Shown: in pieces, positions 7,607 through 14,301 of the stretch
How positions within the stretch are numbered: the first letter of the stretch is position 1
How the letters are laid out: every line of letters begins with the position of its first letter
Assembly: GCA_046339595.1 (NCBI GenBank)
Contig: JBKDUF010000094.1
Coordinates: forward strand, 1 to 22,535
DNA: 22,535 nucleotides
Direction: 5' to 3'
Source: Ga0077527 sp021300125
GTDB lineage: Bacteria > Pseudomonadota > Gammaproteobacteria > Burkholderiales > SG8-41
Notes under the pieces: generated by a model
What the model was told of the DNA's origin: nothing
What the model saw: only the letters and a program-made list of their open reading frames with translations
Database searches by the model: none
Program-made: the position numbers and the translations under genes

Positions 7607-8271
7607 GGGAGATCCTTCGGCTTCGGGTCTGAGGTGGAATCTCCGGACAGTCCCTGCTGCATCGCGTAGCGCGCGATTTCGACGTTGTTTGCAAGTCCCA
7701 TTTTGCCGAGCACGCGGCTGCGGTAAACGCTGACCGTCTTGGGGCTGAGTGCCATGGATTCCGCGATTGCAGAAAGCCGCATGCCCGCGGCAATCATGCG
7801 GAAGACCTGGAATTCCCTGGCGGTGAGCTTTTCGTGGGGCTGCTCGGCGGTCTCGCCGGATACCGCCGCTGCCAGTGCTTCCGATACCTCGGCGCTGATG
7901 AACCGGCGGCCCGAAGCCACACGCCGCACGGCTTCTACCAGTTGTTCAGGGGCTGCAGCCTTGTTGAGATAGCCCGAAGCCCCCGCCCGCAGCGCACGCA
8001 CGGCATAAAGGCTTTCGGGGTGGCTGCTCAGCACCAGGGCCGCCATGTGCGGCATTTCCCGGCGCAGCAGGGCGATGGACTCGATGCCGTCGCGGCCGGG
8101 CATCTCGATGTCGATCAACAGGACGTCGCAGGGCCGCGCCTGCAGCTGCTGGCGCAGGCTGCCATGATTCCTGGCATCCACCACGACCTCGATGTCCTCG
8201 GCCTGACCCAGCAGCAGGGCCAGTCCCCGGCGAACCAGGTCATGATCATCGCAGAGCGCAACACGGATCAT
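7603..8271 (-). CDS. NarL/FixJ-type response regulator with LuxR HTH
   Basis: This 222-residue DNA-binding response regulator has a receiver domain (residues 1-118) with D8/D9, phospho-acceptor D54 in LLIDIEMPGRDG and Lys104 in GYLNKAA. The LuxR-type helix-turn-helix (about 147-205) has the typical LTAREFQVFRMIAAG and LSPKTVSVYRSRVLGKMG. It is expected to bind promoter DNA when phosphorylated by the hybrid kinase encoded just upstream. Both ends of the gene overlap neighbours by 4 bases (ATGA), so translation is coupled on both sides. Its place next to a hybrid kinase and a receiver-EAL gene resembles RocA1 in the Pseudomonas Roc locus. The targets are unknown, and I did not find an obvious operator in front of the operon. 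Confidence 0.93.
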   Translation of the reverse strand: MIRVALCDDHDLVRRGLALLLGQAEDIEVVVDARNHGSLRQQLQARPCDVLLIDIEMPGRDGIESIALLRREMPHMAALVLSSHPESLYAVRALRAGASGYLNKAAAPEQLVEAVRRVASGRRFISAEVSEALAAAVSGETAEQPHEKLTAREFQVFRMIAAGMRLSAIAESMALSPKTVSVYRSRVLGKMGLANNVEIARYAMQQGLSGDSTSDPKPKDLP

Positions 8272-11096
8272 CGAGCGGCTTTCCGTGAGGCGACGCCCAT
8301 GCTGCCGCGTATAGCCAATTCCAGGCGCGAGGTTTCGTGCTCCAGTTCGGTTCGCAGTGCGGCGACCCCGGCGAGCTGGCCGCTGCGCGCCAGTGTCTCC
8401 ATGCGCTCGGATGTTGCAGCCAGCGGCGCGGCCCCGATCATGCGGGCCGCGCCCTTGATTCGATGGGTGGTGCGTACGATCTGCTCGGTTTCATCCCGGG
8501 CAAGCGCAAGGTCGAGTGCGGCGAGATCGCTGGCGTGTTCGCTCAGGAACTGGCCGAGGATTTCATCGCGCAGCCCGGCGTTGCCCTGGACATAGGGTTC
8601 CAGTGCTTCCGGGTCCAGGGTGTTTCCGTTTTCGAGTCGGGTCGCTTGCCCGGCCTGGGCGTTGTGGGTGGCATCTGTCGCGACGTTGCCGCGCAGCCAG
8701 CGGGCGATTTTCTCGCCCAGGGATTGCAGCGTGATCGGTTTGGGCAGGTAGTCATTCATCCCTGCCTCGAAGCACAATGTCGCGTCGCTGCTCAGCGCAT
8801 TGGCCGTGCAGGCGATGACCGGAATCGCGCGGGGGCTGCCTGCGGCAGCTTCGCGGGAGCGGATTTCCCGGGTCAGCTGATAACCATCCATGTTGGGCAT
8901 GTGACAGTCGGTAAGCACCAGATCGTAGGGGCGTTCTTCAAGGCGGGCCAGTGCCTCAACACCATCGCCCGCCAGATCGCAGCGATAGCCGAGCAGCGAG
9001 ACCTGGCGCTGCAGCAGGACGCGGTTGACCGGGTGGTCTTCTACCACCAGGATCAGCGGCTCCTTGGCGGCCTTTTCCCTGTACGGTACTGCGGCAACTG
9101 CTGCGTGGCGCTGCTCCATTTGCTGGCGGATGGCATCTGCGCCGGTGATGGCCAGACGCAAAATGCAGGTGACCTGGGTGCCCTCTCCGGGAATGCTGTG
9201 CAGTTCGGCAGAGCCGCCCATCATTTCCGCGAGCCGGCGGCAGATGGACAAACCCAGTCCGGTGCCGCCGAGGCGCCGCGCGGCTTCGGATTCGCCCTGA
9301 ACGAAAGGTCGGAACAGGCGGGCCTGCTGCTCGGGTGCGATGCCCGGGCCAGTGTCCGATACCCGGATGCGGATCACATCGATTTCGGTGTTGCCGTTCA
9401 CGCGTGTCAGTTCCATGATGACCGAGCCGCGTTCGGTGAACTTGATCGCGTTCGACAGCAGGTTGTTGATGATCTGGGTGATACGCAGGCCGTCGCCGAC
9501 ATGGGCGCGGGTGTCGAGCAAGGGATCGACGGTGCAGCGCAGTAACAGGCCTTTGCGTGCCGCCAGTTCCTGATGCACGGTCACAGCGCAGTCGGCGAGA
9601 TAGCGCAGCGAAAGCGGTTCCGGTTCGATGCTGAGCTGACCGGCCTCTATCTTCGAAAAATCGAGGATGTCGTCGATCAGACGCAACAGCGAGGTCGCGG
9701 AACTTCTGGCCAGCGACAGCGACTCGCGCTGTTCAAGGTCGAGCCTTGTCAGCTCCAGCAGTTCGAGCATGCCCAGCACGCCGTTCATCGGTGTGCGGAT
9801 TTCGTGGCTCATGGTCGCAAGGAATCCGCTCTTGGCACGGTTGGCCGCGTCGGCCGCCTCCTTGGCCACCTGCAGCTGCTGGGCGAGCAGCCGCAGTTCG
9901 GTCACGTCGGCGAGCGCGAACAGGATTTCCGAAGAGCCGGGAATAACCGGACGCGCCGCGGCCGAAACCCAGAGACGGCTGCCGTCGCCCCTGCAGAGTT
10001 CAAGCTCGCCGTTGAAGCCCTGTTCGCTGCGGAGCGCTGCCTCAATCTGTGACTTCGCCTGCCGCCAGCCGCCATCGTTGCAAAACAGGCTGGAAAGAGG
10101 CGGGGTGGCATTGGCATCCAGGCCGAACATCCGGATCATTGCCGCGTTGCAGCGGCCGATGGCCCAGTCGCTGACCACGGCGATTGCTGCCGGTGTGGTG
10201 TCCAGCAGGGCGTCGCTTTGCACCAGCGCAAGGCGCAGGGATTCTTCCACCGTTTTGCGCCGGGTGATGTCGAGGATGGTGCCGCTCATGCGCTGGGCTC
10301 GGCCCTGATCGTCTCGCACGGTAACCTGCCCGCGGGAGAGGACCCAGGCCCAGCTGCCGTCGGCGCGGCGCACGCGGTGTTCTGAAACGTAGTCGTCCTG
10401 CAGACCCTTGACGCATTCGCGGGCCTGCTCCAGTGTCAGCGCAAGGTCATCCGGATGCACGCGCGCCATCAGGGCCTGCAGCGTGATTCTGGTTTCCCCG
10501 TCGGGTTCACCGATCAGCTGCAGCCAGCGGTCGGAGAGATGCACGCTGCTGCTGGCAAGGTCGCAGTCCCAGAGTGCGAGGCCTGATCCGGCCAGTGCGA
10601 GTTCGAGCCTTTCCCGCGAGTGCTCCGAGGCCCGTTCCGCAGATTTTCGCGCGGAGATGTCGCGCGAGCTGCCGACGGTGCCGATCACGTGGCCGCTGTC
10701 GTCGAATGCGGGCGCCTTGACGATCTCCACCCAGTATTCCTCGTCATTGACGCGGATCATGGATTCGTAGCGAACGGGCTCCCGGGTCGCCATCACCTGC
10801 AGGTCTTCCTCGCGCAGCTGGTGCGCCTTTTCGGCGGGATAAATGTCGAAATCACTCAAGCCCACCGCTGCCTCGGGGGCGATGCGGTAGCGTTCGGCGA
10901 AGGCGCGGTTGACCATGGTCAGCCGGCTGTCGCAGTCCTTGATCCACATCACGTCCGGCAGGCTGTCGAGCAACGCACGCTGGGCGGCAGCCAGATGCTG
11001 GCCAGTCTGCTGGACGGCGGCAGGGGCGGCTGCCTTCGGCCGCGGGGTACGGGTCGGGCGCGCGGCCCGCGGGCTGGGTCGGGAGTGGACGGCCAT
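8268..11096 (-). CDS. Soluble triple-PAS hybrid histidine kinase with receiver and Hpt domains
   Basis: This 942-residue phosphorelay kinase has no membrane helix. After a basic, Pro/Ala-rich tail (1-30) come three PAS-type domains (about 38-155, 160-285 and 288-405). PAS1 contains WIKDCDSRLTMVNRAF; PAS2 has a PAS_3-like WDCDL and HPDDL. HisKA follows with H431 in TMSHEIRTPMNG, then HATPase (N549, DTGPGIA, GGTGLGLSICRRL), a receiver (682-800) with D730 in LTDCHMPNMDG, and a C-terminal Hpt domain with H878 in TTHRIKGAARMIGA. Phosphate would flow H431 to D730 to H878 and then to the separate regulators of the operon. It is the first gene of the operon; the ATG follows a GGGG-rich site. The signal is presumably intracellular, since the protein looks cytosolic. 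Confidence 0.93.
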   Translation of the reverse strand: MAVHSRPSPRAARPTRTPRPKAAAPAAVQQTGQHLAAAQRALLDSLPDVMWIKDCDSRLTMVNRAFAERYRIAPEAAVGLSDFDIYPAEKAHQLREEDLQVMATREPVRYESMIRVNDEEYWVEIVKAPAFDDSGHVIGTVGSSRDISARKSAERASEHSRERLELALAGSGLALWDCDLASSSVHLSDRWLQLIGEPDGETRITLQALMARVHPDDLALTLEQARECVKGLQDDYVSEHRVRRADGSWAWVLSRGQVTVRDDQGRAQRMSGTILDITRRKTVEESLRLALVQSDALLDTTPAAIAVVSDWAIGRCNAAMIRMFGLDANATPPLSSLFCNDGGWRQAKSQIEAALRSEQGFNGELELCRGDGSRLWVSAAARPVIPGSSEILFALADVTELRLLAQQLQVAKEAADAANRAKSGFLATMSHEIRTPMNGVLGMLELLELTRLDLEQRESLSLARSSATSLLRLIDDILDFSKIEAGQLSIEPEPLSLRYLADCAVTVHQELAARKGLLLRCTVDPLLDTRAHVGDGLRITQIINNLLSNAIKFTERGSVIMELTRVNGNTEIDVIRIRVSDTGPGIAPEQQARLFRPFVQGESEAARRLGGTGLGLSICRRLAEMMGGSAELHSIPGEGTQVTCILRLAITGADAIRQQMEQRHAAVAAVPYREKAAKEPLILVVEDHPVNRVLLQRQVSLLGYRCDLAGDGVEALARLEERPYDLVLTDCHMPNMDGYQLTREIRSREAAAGSPRAIPVIACTANALSSDATLCFEAGMNDYLPKPITLQSLGEKIARWLRGNVATDATHNAQAGQATRLENGNTLDPEALEPYVQGNAGLRDEILGQFLSEHASDLAALDLALARDETEQIVRTTHRIKGAARMIGAAPLAATSERMETLARSGQLAGVAALRTELEHETSRLELAIRGSMGVASRKAAR

Positions 11097-11158
11097 ATAC
11101 CCCGAATTCTAATCTGCAGGCAAGCCCGGGGCATCTCTGAATATGCAGCCGATCTCCG

Positions 11159-11177
11159 CGGCAAATCCGTTTTGCCG
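11159..11177. other. Short hairpin between suhB and the signalling operon
   Basis: CGGCAAA (11159-11165) and TTTGCCG (11171-11177) form a 7-base-pair stem with a TCCGT loop. It lies in the 138-base gap downstream of suhB and upstream of the hybrid kinase, both on the minus strand. Neither side has a T-run long enough for an intrinsic terminator, so it is at best a weak terminator or mRNA-end structure for suhB. The gap must also hold the signalling operon's promoter. A TAGAAT at 11111-11106 on the minus strand is the only -10-like match I saw, without a good -35. Confidence 0.3.
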
Positions 11178-11234
11178 GCCCGGCGGCGTGACTTAACGCA
11201 CAGTATCCAAGGCCGGCGGGAGCGGCGGGGAGCT

Positions 11235-12032
11235 TCAGTCGCGCAGGGCGGCGGTCAGGTGCGGCGCGATCAGCGGCAGCAACTGGGCAAAGATTTTCGG
11301 ATTGCCGGCGACGATGTTGCCCGAGTCCAGATAGCCCTCGTTGCCCTGCAGGTTGCCGACCAGGCCGCCCGCCTCGTTGATGAGCAGGCTGCCTGCGGCG
11401 ATGTCCCATTTGCTCAGGCCCAGTTCCCAGAAGCCGTCGAGGCGGCCGGCCGCCACCCAGGCCAGGTCGAGTGCGGCGGAGCCGGGCCGGCGCAGGCCGG
11501 CGCTGTTGCGAATGATGTCGCGCATCATGCCGAGGTAAGACTCCAGGTGGTCAAGCTGGCGGTAGGGAAAACCGGTGCCGATGAGCGCGGTCTGGATGTG
11601 CGGCCGCTTGCTGACACGCAGCCGCGATTCGTTGAAGAAGGCGCCCCGACCCTTGGTTGCGGTGAACAGGTCATTGCGCACGGGGTCGTACACCACGGCC
11701 TGGGTAATCACGCCTTTATGTGCCAGCGCGATCGAGATTGCATACTGGGGAAAGCCGTGCAGGAAGTTGGTGGTGCCGTCGAGCGGATCGATGATCCACT
11801 GGAATTCCGAGCTGCCGGAGCTGCCGGACTCCTCTGCTAGAATCGCATGACCCGGGTAGGCCTCGCGCAACGTGCGGATGATGGCCTGTTCGGCCTCGCG
11901 ATCCACCTCCGAAACGAAATCCTTCGCCGCCTTTTCCTTGACCGCAATGACATCCAGGTTGCGGCTGGCCCGGTTGATGATGCCGCCGGCGCGGCGCGCG
12001 GCCTTGACCGCGATGTTGAGCATGGGATGCAT
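11235..12032 (-). CDS. suhB: Inositol-1-monophosphatase family protein SuhB
   Basis: This 265-residue Mg2+-dependent phosphatase belongs to the inositol monophosphatase family. It begins MHPMLNIAVKAARRAG, nearly identical to my memory of the E. coli SuhB N-terminus (MHPMLNIAVRAARKAG), which fixes the start at 12032; the frame stays open to 12248 but that part has no homology. Metal-binding motifs are present: EES at 67-69, DPLDGTTNF at 82-90 and WDIAAG at 209-214. In enterobacteria SuhB also joins the Nus complex for rRNA antitermination. Whether this one does is unknown. It is transcribed divergently from trmJ, 85 bases away, the same arrangement as in E. coli. Confidence 0.95.
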   Translation of the reverse strand: MHPMLNIAVKAARRAGGIINRASRNLDVIAVKEKAAKDFVSEVDREAEQAIIRTLREAYPGHAILAEESGSSGSSEFQWIIDPLDGTTNFLHGFPQYAISIALAHKGVITQAVVYDPVRNDLFTATKGRGAFFNESRLRVSKRPHIQTALIGTGFPYRQLDHLESYLGMMRDIIRNSAGLRRPGSAALDLAWVAAGRLDGFWELGLSKWDIAAGSLLINEAGGLVGNLQGNEGYLDSGNIVAGNPKIFAQLLPLIAPHLTAALRD

Positions 12033-12074
12033 GATGGCTGCTGGTGGTGTTCGTGTTCGGCGGATTGGAAAAGA

Positions 12075-12104
12075 GCGGTAAAACCGCGCCGCTGCAGGCG
12101 GCGC
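12075..12104. other. Two adjacent GC-rich inverted repeats between suhB and trmJ
   Basis: The 85-base divergent gap contains GCGGT/ACCGC (12075-12079 and 12083-12087) and, overlapping it by two bases, GCGCCGC/GCGGCGC (12086-12092 and 12098-12104) around TGCAG. They could be protein-binding dyads or leader hairpins just ahead of the trmJ start, possibly limiting its translation. Function is inferred only from symmetry and position. Confidence 0.3.
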
Positions 12105-12117
12105 TGACTGGGACCTA

Positions 12118-12870
12118 TTGTACGTGAACCTGCCCGATCCGCTCAAAAACATCCGCATCGTGATGTGCACGACCGCGCATCCGGGCAACATCGGATCGGC
12201 GGCGCGTGCCATGCGCACCATGGGCATCACCGACCTCGCGCTGGTCAATCCGAAGCGTTATCCCCATCCCGAGTCGCAGTGGTTTGCCGCGGGCGCGATG
12301 GATGTGCTCGATGCGGCGCGTGTCTGCTGCTCGCTCGACGAGGCGCTTGCGGGAGTGTCTTTTGCCGTGGCCTGCACCGCGCGCCGGCGCGACATCGCAA
12401 CGCCGATGGTGGATGCGCGCGCGGCTGCGCTGGAAGGCGCGGGGCTTGCGCGGGTGCAGAAGGTGGCATTCGTCTTTGGCAACGAGACCTACGGCCTTAC
12501 CAACGAGGAAGTCAGCCGTTGCAATCTGCTGGCGAGCATCCCGGTGGATCCTGAATTCTTTTCGCTCAACGTCGCCGCCGCGGTGCAGGTGTTCTGCTAT
12601 GAGCTGCGTATGGCCTGTGGCGGCGCCTTGCCGGCGGAGCGCCCGCCGCAACTGGCTGCATTGTCCGAAGTCGAGGCCTTCTACGGCCATCTTGAAAGCA
12701 CGCTGGTGGAAACCGGTTTCCACGACCCGCGCCAGCCGCGCAAGCTGATGCAGCGGCTGCGCCGGCTGTTCGGCCGGGTCCGGCTGCACACCGAGGAGGT
12801 CAACATCCTGCGTGGCATCCTCAGCAGCCTGGTCCGCCCGAAGTCCCGAACTCGCGGCACTGAATCCTAG
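12118..12870 (+). CDS. trmJ: tRNA (cytidine/uridine-2'-O-)-methyltransferase TrmJ
   Basis: This SPOUT-class methyltransferase is expected to 2'-O-methylate position 32 of tRNAs with S-adenosylmethionine. The 250 residues match the family length (E. coli about 246). Signature segments are HPGNIGSAARAMRTMG (motif 1, RNA substrate side), VFGNETYGLTNEE (knot motif 2) and IPVDPEFFSLNVAAAVQVFCYEL (motif 3). The C-terminal helical extension with LMQRLRRLFGR and EVNILRGIL is typical of TrmJ. The start is ambiguous: TTG at 12118 has a GGGA about 6 bases upstream, while GTG at 12124 is in the same frame and would give VNLPDPLKN. Synteny with suhB on one side and iscR on the other supports the name. Confidence 0.92.
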   Translation: MYVNLPDPLKNIRIVMCTTAHPGNIGSAARAMRTMGITDLALVNPKRYPHPESQWFAAGAMDVLDAARVCCSLDEALAGVSFAVACTARRRDIATPMVDARAAALEGAGLARVQKVAFVFGNETYGLTNEEVSRCNLLASIPVDPEFFSLNVAAAVQVFCYELRMACGGALPAERPPQLAALSEVEAFYGHLESTLVETGFHDPRQPRKLMQRLRRLFGRVRLHTEEVNILRGILSSLVRPKSRTRGTES

Positions 12871-12889
12871 TCTTTCAGTAATCCATTGT

Positions 12890-12930
12890 TTTTAATGAAC
12901 TTTAGTTTCATTTTCTAAAGTTGATTAAAA
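12890..12930. promoter_or_regulatory. Long AT-rich inverted repeat upstream of cysE
   Basis: TTTTAATGAACTTTAG (12890-12905) and CTAAAGTTGATTAAAA (12915-12930) are reverse complements at 15 of 16 positions, separated by TTTCATTTT. This 41-base dyad is strikingly AT-rich in GC-rich surroundings and sits about 50 bases before the cysE ATG, just after trmJ. A TAAAAT at 12926-12931, in the right arm, could be a -10 element, but no good -35 is seen. It may be a regulator's operator (the inner TTTAG-N9-CTAAA would suit a LysR-type dimer such as a cysteine regulator) or an RNA hairpin ending trmJ transcription. It lacks a downstream T-run, so I favour an operator. Confidence 0.5.
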
Positions 12931-12978
12931 TGCTGGGTCTTGCAGCTTCGTGGCTGCGCCATCAGCTGCCCATCCCCC

Positions 12979-13701
12979 ATGCTTGAACGAATTCGCGAAG
13001 AAATTGCTGTCATCTTCGAGCGCGATCCCGCCGCGCGCAGCCGCTGGGAGGTGGTGACCTGCTACCCTGGTTTCCATGCGCTGCTCGCGCACCGTCTGTC
13101 GCATGCCCTGTGGAACGGTAACCTGAAATGGCTGGCGCGCTGGCTGGCTCACGGCGCACGCTGGCTGACCGGCATCGAAATCCATCCCGGCGCGTGCATC
13201 GGGCGGCGTTTTTTCATTGATCACGGCATGGGGGTGGTGATCGGTGAGACCGCTGAGATTGGCGACGACTGCACGATCTATCATGGCGTCACGCTGGGCG
13301 GCACCACCTGGAACAAGGGCAAGCGCCATCCGACCCTGAGGGATGGCGTGGTCATCGGTGCCGGCGCCAAGGTGCTGGGCCCGATTACCATCGGCGCGTG
13401 CGCCAAGATCGGCTCCAACGCGGTGGTGGTGAAGGATGTGCCCGATCACGCCACCGCCATCGGCATTCCGGCACGGCTGGTCGAAACCGCTGAAGCCGAC
13501 GGCCGGTTTGCCGCCTATGCGGTGTCGCGTGACGCCAATGATCCGGTGTCGCGCGCGATGCATGCGCTGATCGACCACAGTGCCGAAACTGACCGCCGCA
13601 TCGACCACATCCTTGCTGAATTGCAGCGCCTGGGCCTGAAGATCGAGGGCGACAGCACACCCAGGCTCGATGCCAACAGCCTCAACCGCATAGTTGATTA
13701 A
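12979..13701 (+). CDS. cysE: Serine O-acetyltransferase CysE (short form)
   Basis: This enzyme makes O-acetylserine from serine and acetyl-CoA, the carbon skeleton for cysteine. Its 240 residues include an N-terminal helical region (WEVVTCYPGFHALLAHRLSHALW) and a left-handed beta-helix of hexapeptide repeats (about 65-165). Active-site residues are D81/H82 in FIDHGMG and H102 in IYHGVTLGGT, with the acyl-CoA segment GGTTWNKGKRHPT following. I chose ATG 12979 because MLERIREEIAVIFERDPAAR matches the family start; the frame is open 13 codons further to a TTG at 12940. There is no clear ribosome binding site. Its position just before iscR, as known for cysE2 in Azotobacter, suggests it supplies cysteine for the desulfurases. 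Confidence 0.94.
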   Translation: MLERIREEIAVIFERDPAARSRWEVVTCYPGFHALLAHRLSHALWNGNLKWLARWLAHGARWLTGIEIHPGACIGRRFFIDHGMGVVIGETAEIGDDCTIYHGVTLGGTTWNKGKRHPTLRDGVVIGAGAKVLGPITIGACAKIGSNAVVVKDVPDHATAIGIPARLVETAEADGRFAAYAVSRDANDPVSRAMHALIDHSAETDRRIDHILAELQRLGLKIEGDSTPRLDANSLNRIVD

Positions 13702-13722
13702 AACTGTCGGCTTTACTACAAT
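13694..13722 (+). promoter_or_regulatory. Sigma-70-type promoter of the iscR operon
   Basis: TTGATT (13694-13699) and TACAAT (13717-13722) are separated by exactly 17 bases, matching the sigma-70 consensus at 4 of 6 and 5 of 6 positions. The -35 element overlaps the end of cysE, whose TAA stop is at 13699-13701. Transcription would begin around 13729, giving a leader of about 80 bases before the iscR ATG. The operon can therefore be transcribed independently of cysE. Confidence 0.65.
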
Positions 13723-13745
13723 ACTTGACCAAGTTGCTTGGGATT
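13721..13745 (+). promoter_or_regulatory. Candidate IscR operator (type 1-like)
   Basis: The 25 bases begin ATACTTGACC, continue AAGTTG and end CTTGGGATT. The left half fits the ATA-n-TTGAC half-site of type 1 (cluster-loaded) IscR sites as I remember them; the right half is more degenerate. The site starts on the last two bases of the -10 hexamer and covers the expected transcription start, the right place for autorepression. The match is by eye, not by a scored matrix. Confidence 0.55.
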
Positions 13746-13808
13746 GAGCCGCCGCCTTGGGCCGGATTTTCAAGCATTTGATTTAATTGAATATTCTTTA
13801 GGTGCTTC

Positions 13809-14285
13809 ATGAGACTGACGACGAAAGGCCGGTTTGCGGTGACCGCAATGGTTGATCTGGGCATGCGCCATGGCAACGGTCCGGTGACCCTGGCCGAAAT
13901 CAGTGGCCGCCAGAAAATCTCGCTGTCCTACCTGGAGCAACTGTTCGGAAAACTGCGCCGGCGACAGATCGTCGATTCGGTGCGCGGTCCCGGCGGTGGC
14001 TATTGCCTGGCACGCGACATGGAAACGCTGACCGTGTCGGAGATCATCCTCGCCGTGGACGAGCCGATCGACGCCACTCAGTGCGGCGGCAAGGAAAACT
14101 GCAAGGACGAGGAGAAGTGCCTGACCCATGACCTCTGGGCCAACCTCAACCAGCGCATTTTCGATTACCTCGGTTCAGTCACGCTGCGCCAGCTGGTCGA
14201 CAACCAGCGCGCCAAGGATGCCGGTATTGCGCCGGTACATGACATGCGCCAGGTGTCGCGCCGGCAGAGCGTTGCCACGGTCTGA
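13809..14285 (+). CDS. iscR: Fe-S cluster assembly transcriptional regulator IscR
   Basis: This is an Rrf2-family regulator that binds a [2Fe-2S] cluster and represses or activates Fe-S biogenesis genes according to cluster status. Its 158 residues have the winged helix at the N-terminus (MRLTTKGRFAVTAMVDL; LSYLEQLFGKLRR; VRGPGGGY) and cluster ligands C92, C98, C104 and H107, the same numbering as E. coli IscR. A TAGGTG ribosome binding site lies 5 bases before the ATG. It is the first gene of the mixed ISC/SUF operon, with a promoter and a candidate self-operator upstream. With intact ligands it should sense cluster demand as in E. coli, and here it would control SUF genes directly in cis. 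Confidence 0.96.
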   Translation: MRLTTKGRFAVTAMVDLGMRHGNGPVTLAEISGRQKISLSYLEQLFGKLRRRQIVDSVRGPGGGYCLARDMETLTVSEIILAVDEPIDATQCGGKENCKDEEKCLTHDLWANLNQRIFDYLGSVTLRQLVDNQRAKDAGIAPVHDMRQVSRRQSVATV

Positions 14286-14301
14286 ACCTTCACCCGCTGC
14301 G

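Noticed and set aside
8337..9545. 402-codon plus-strand frame opposite the hybrid kinase
   Set aside because: It is a shadow of the kinase, receiver and Hpt coding sequence with no motifs of its own.
11106..11111. TAGAAT as promoter of the signalling operon
   Set aside because: It is a single -10-like match with no suitable -35, and it would start transcription almost at the start codon. The support is too weak to list as a promoter.
10620..11840. 406-codon plus-strand frame spanning the hybrid kinase start and suhB
   Set aside because: It covers the coding strand of two confident minus-strand genes in antisense, crosses their promoter gap, and has no domain.
12033..12248. N-terminal extension of suhB
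   Set aside because: MHPMLNIAV at 12032 matches the known SuhB start. The extension would overlap the divergent trmJ gene.
14128..14301. Upstream extension of the iscS-like frame into iscR
   Set aside because: The family N-terminus (TVYLDHNATT) starts at the ATG at 14302. The extension overlaps iscR and has no homology.
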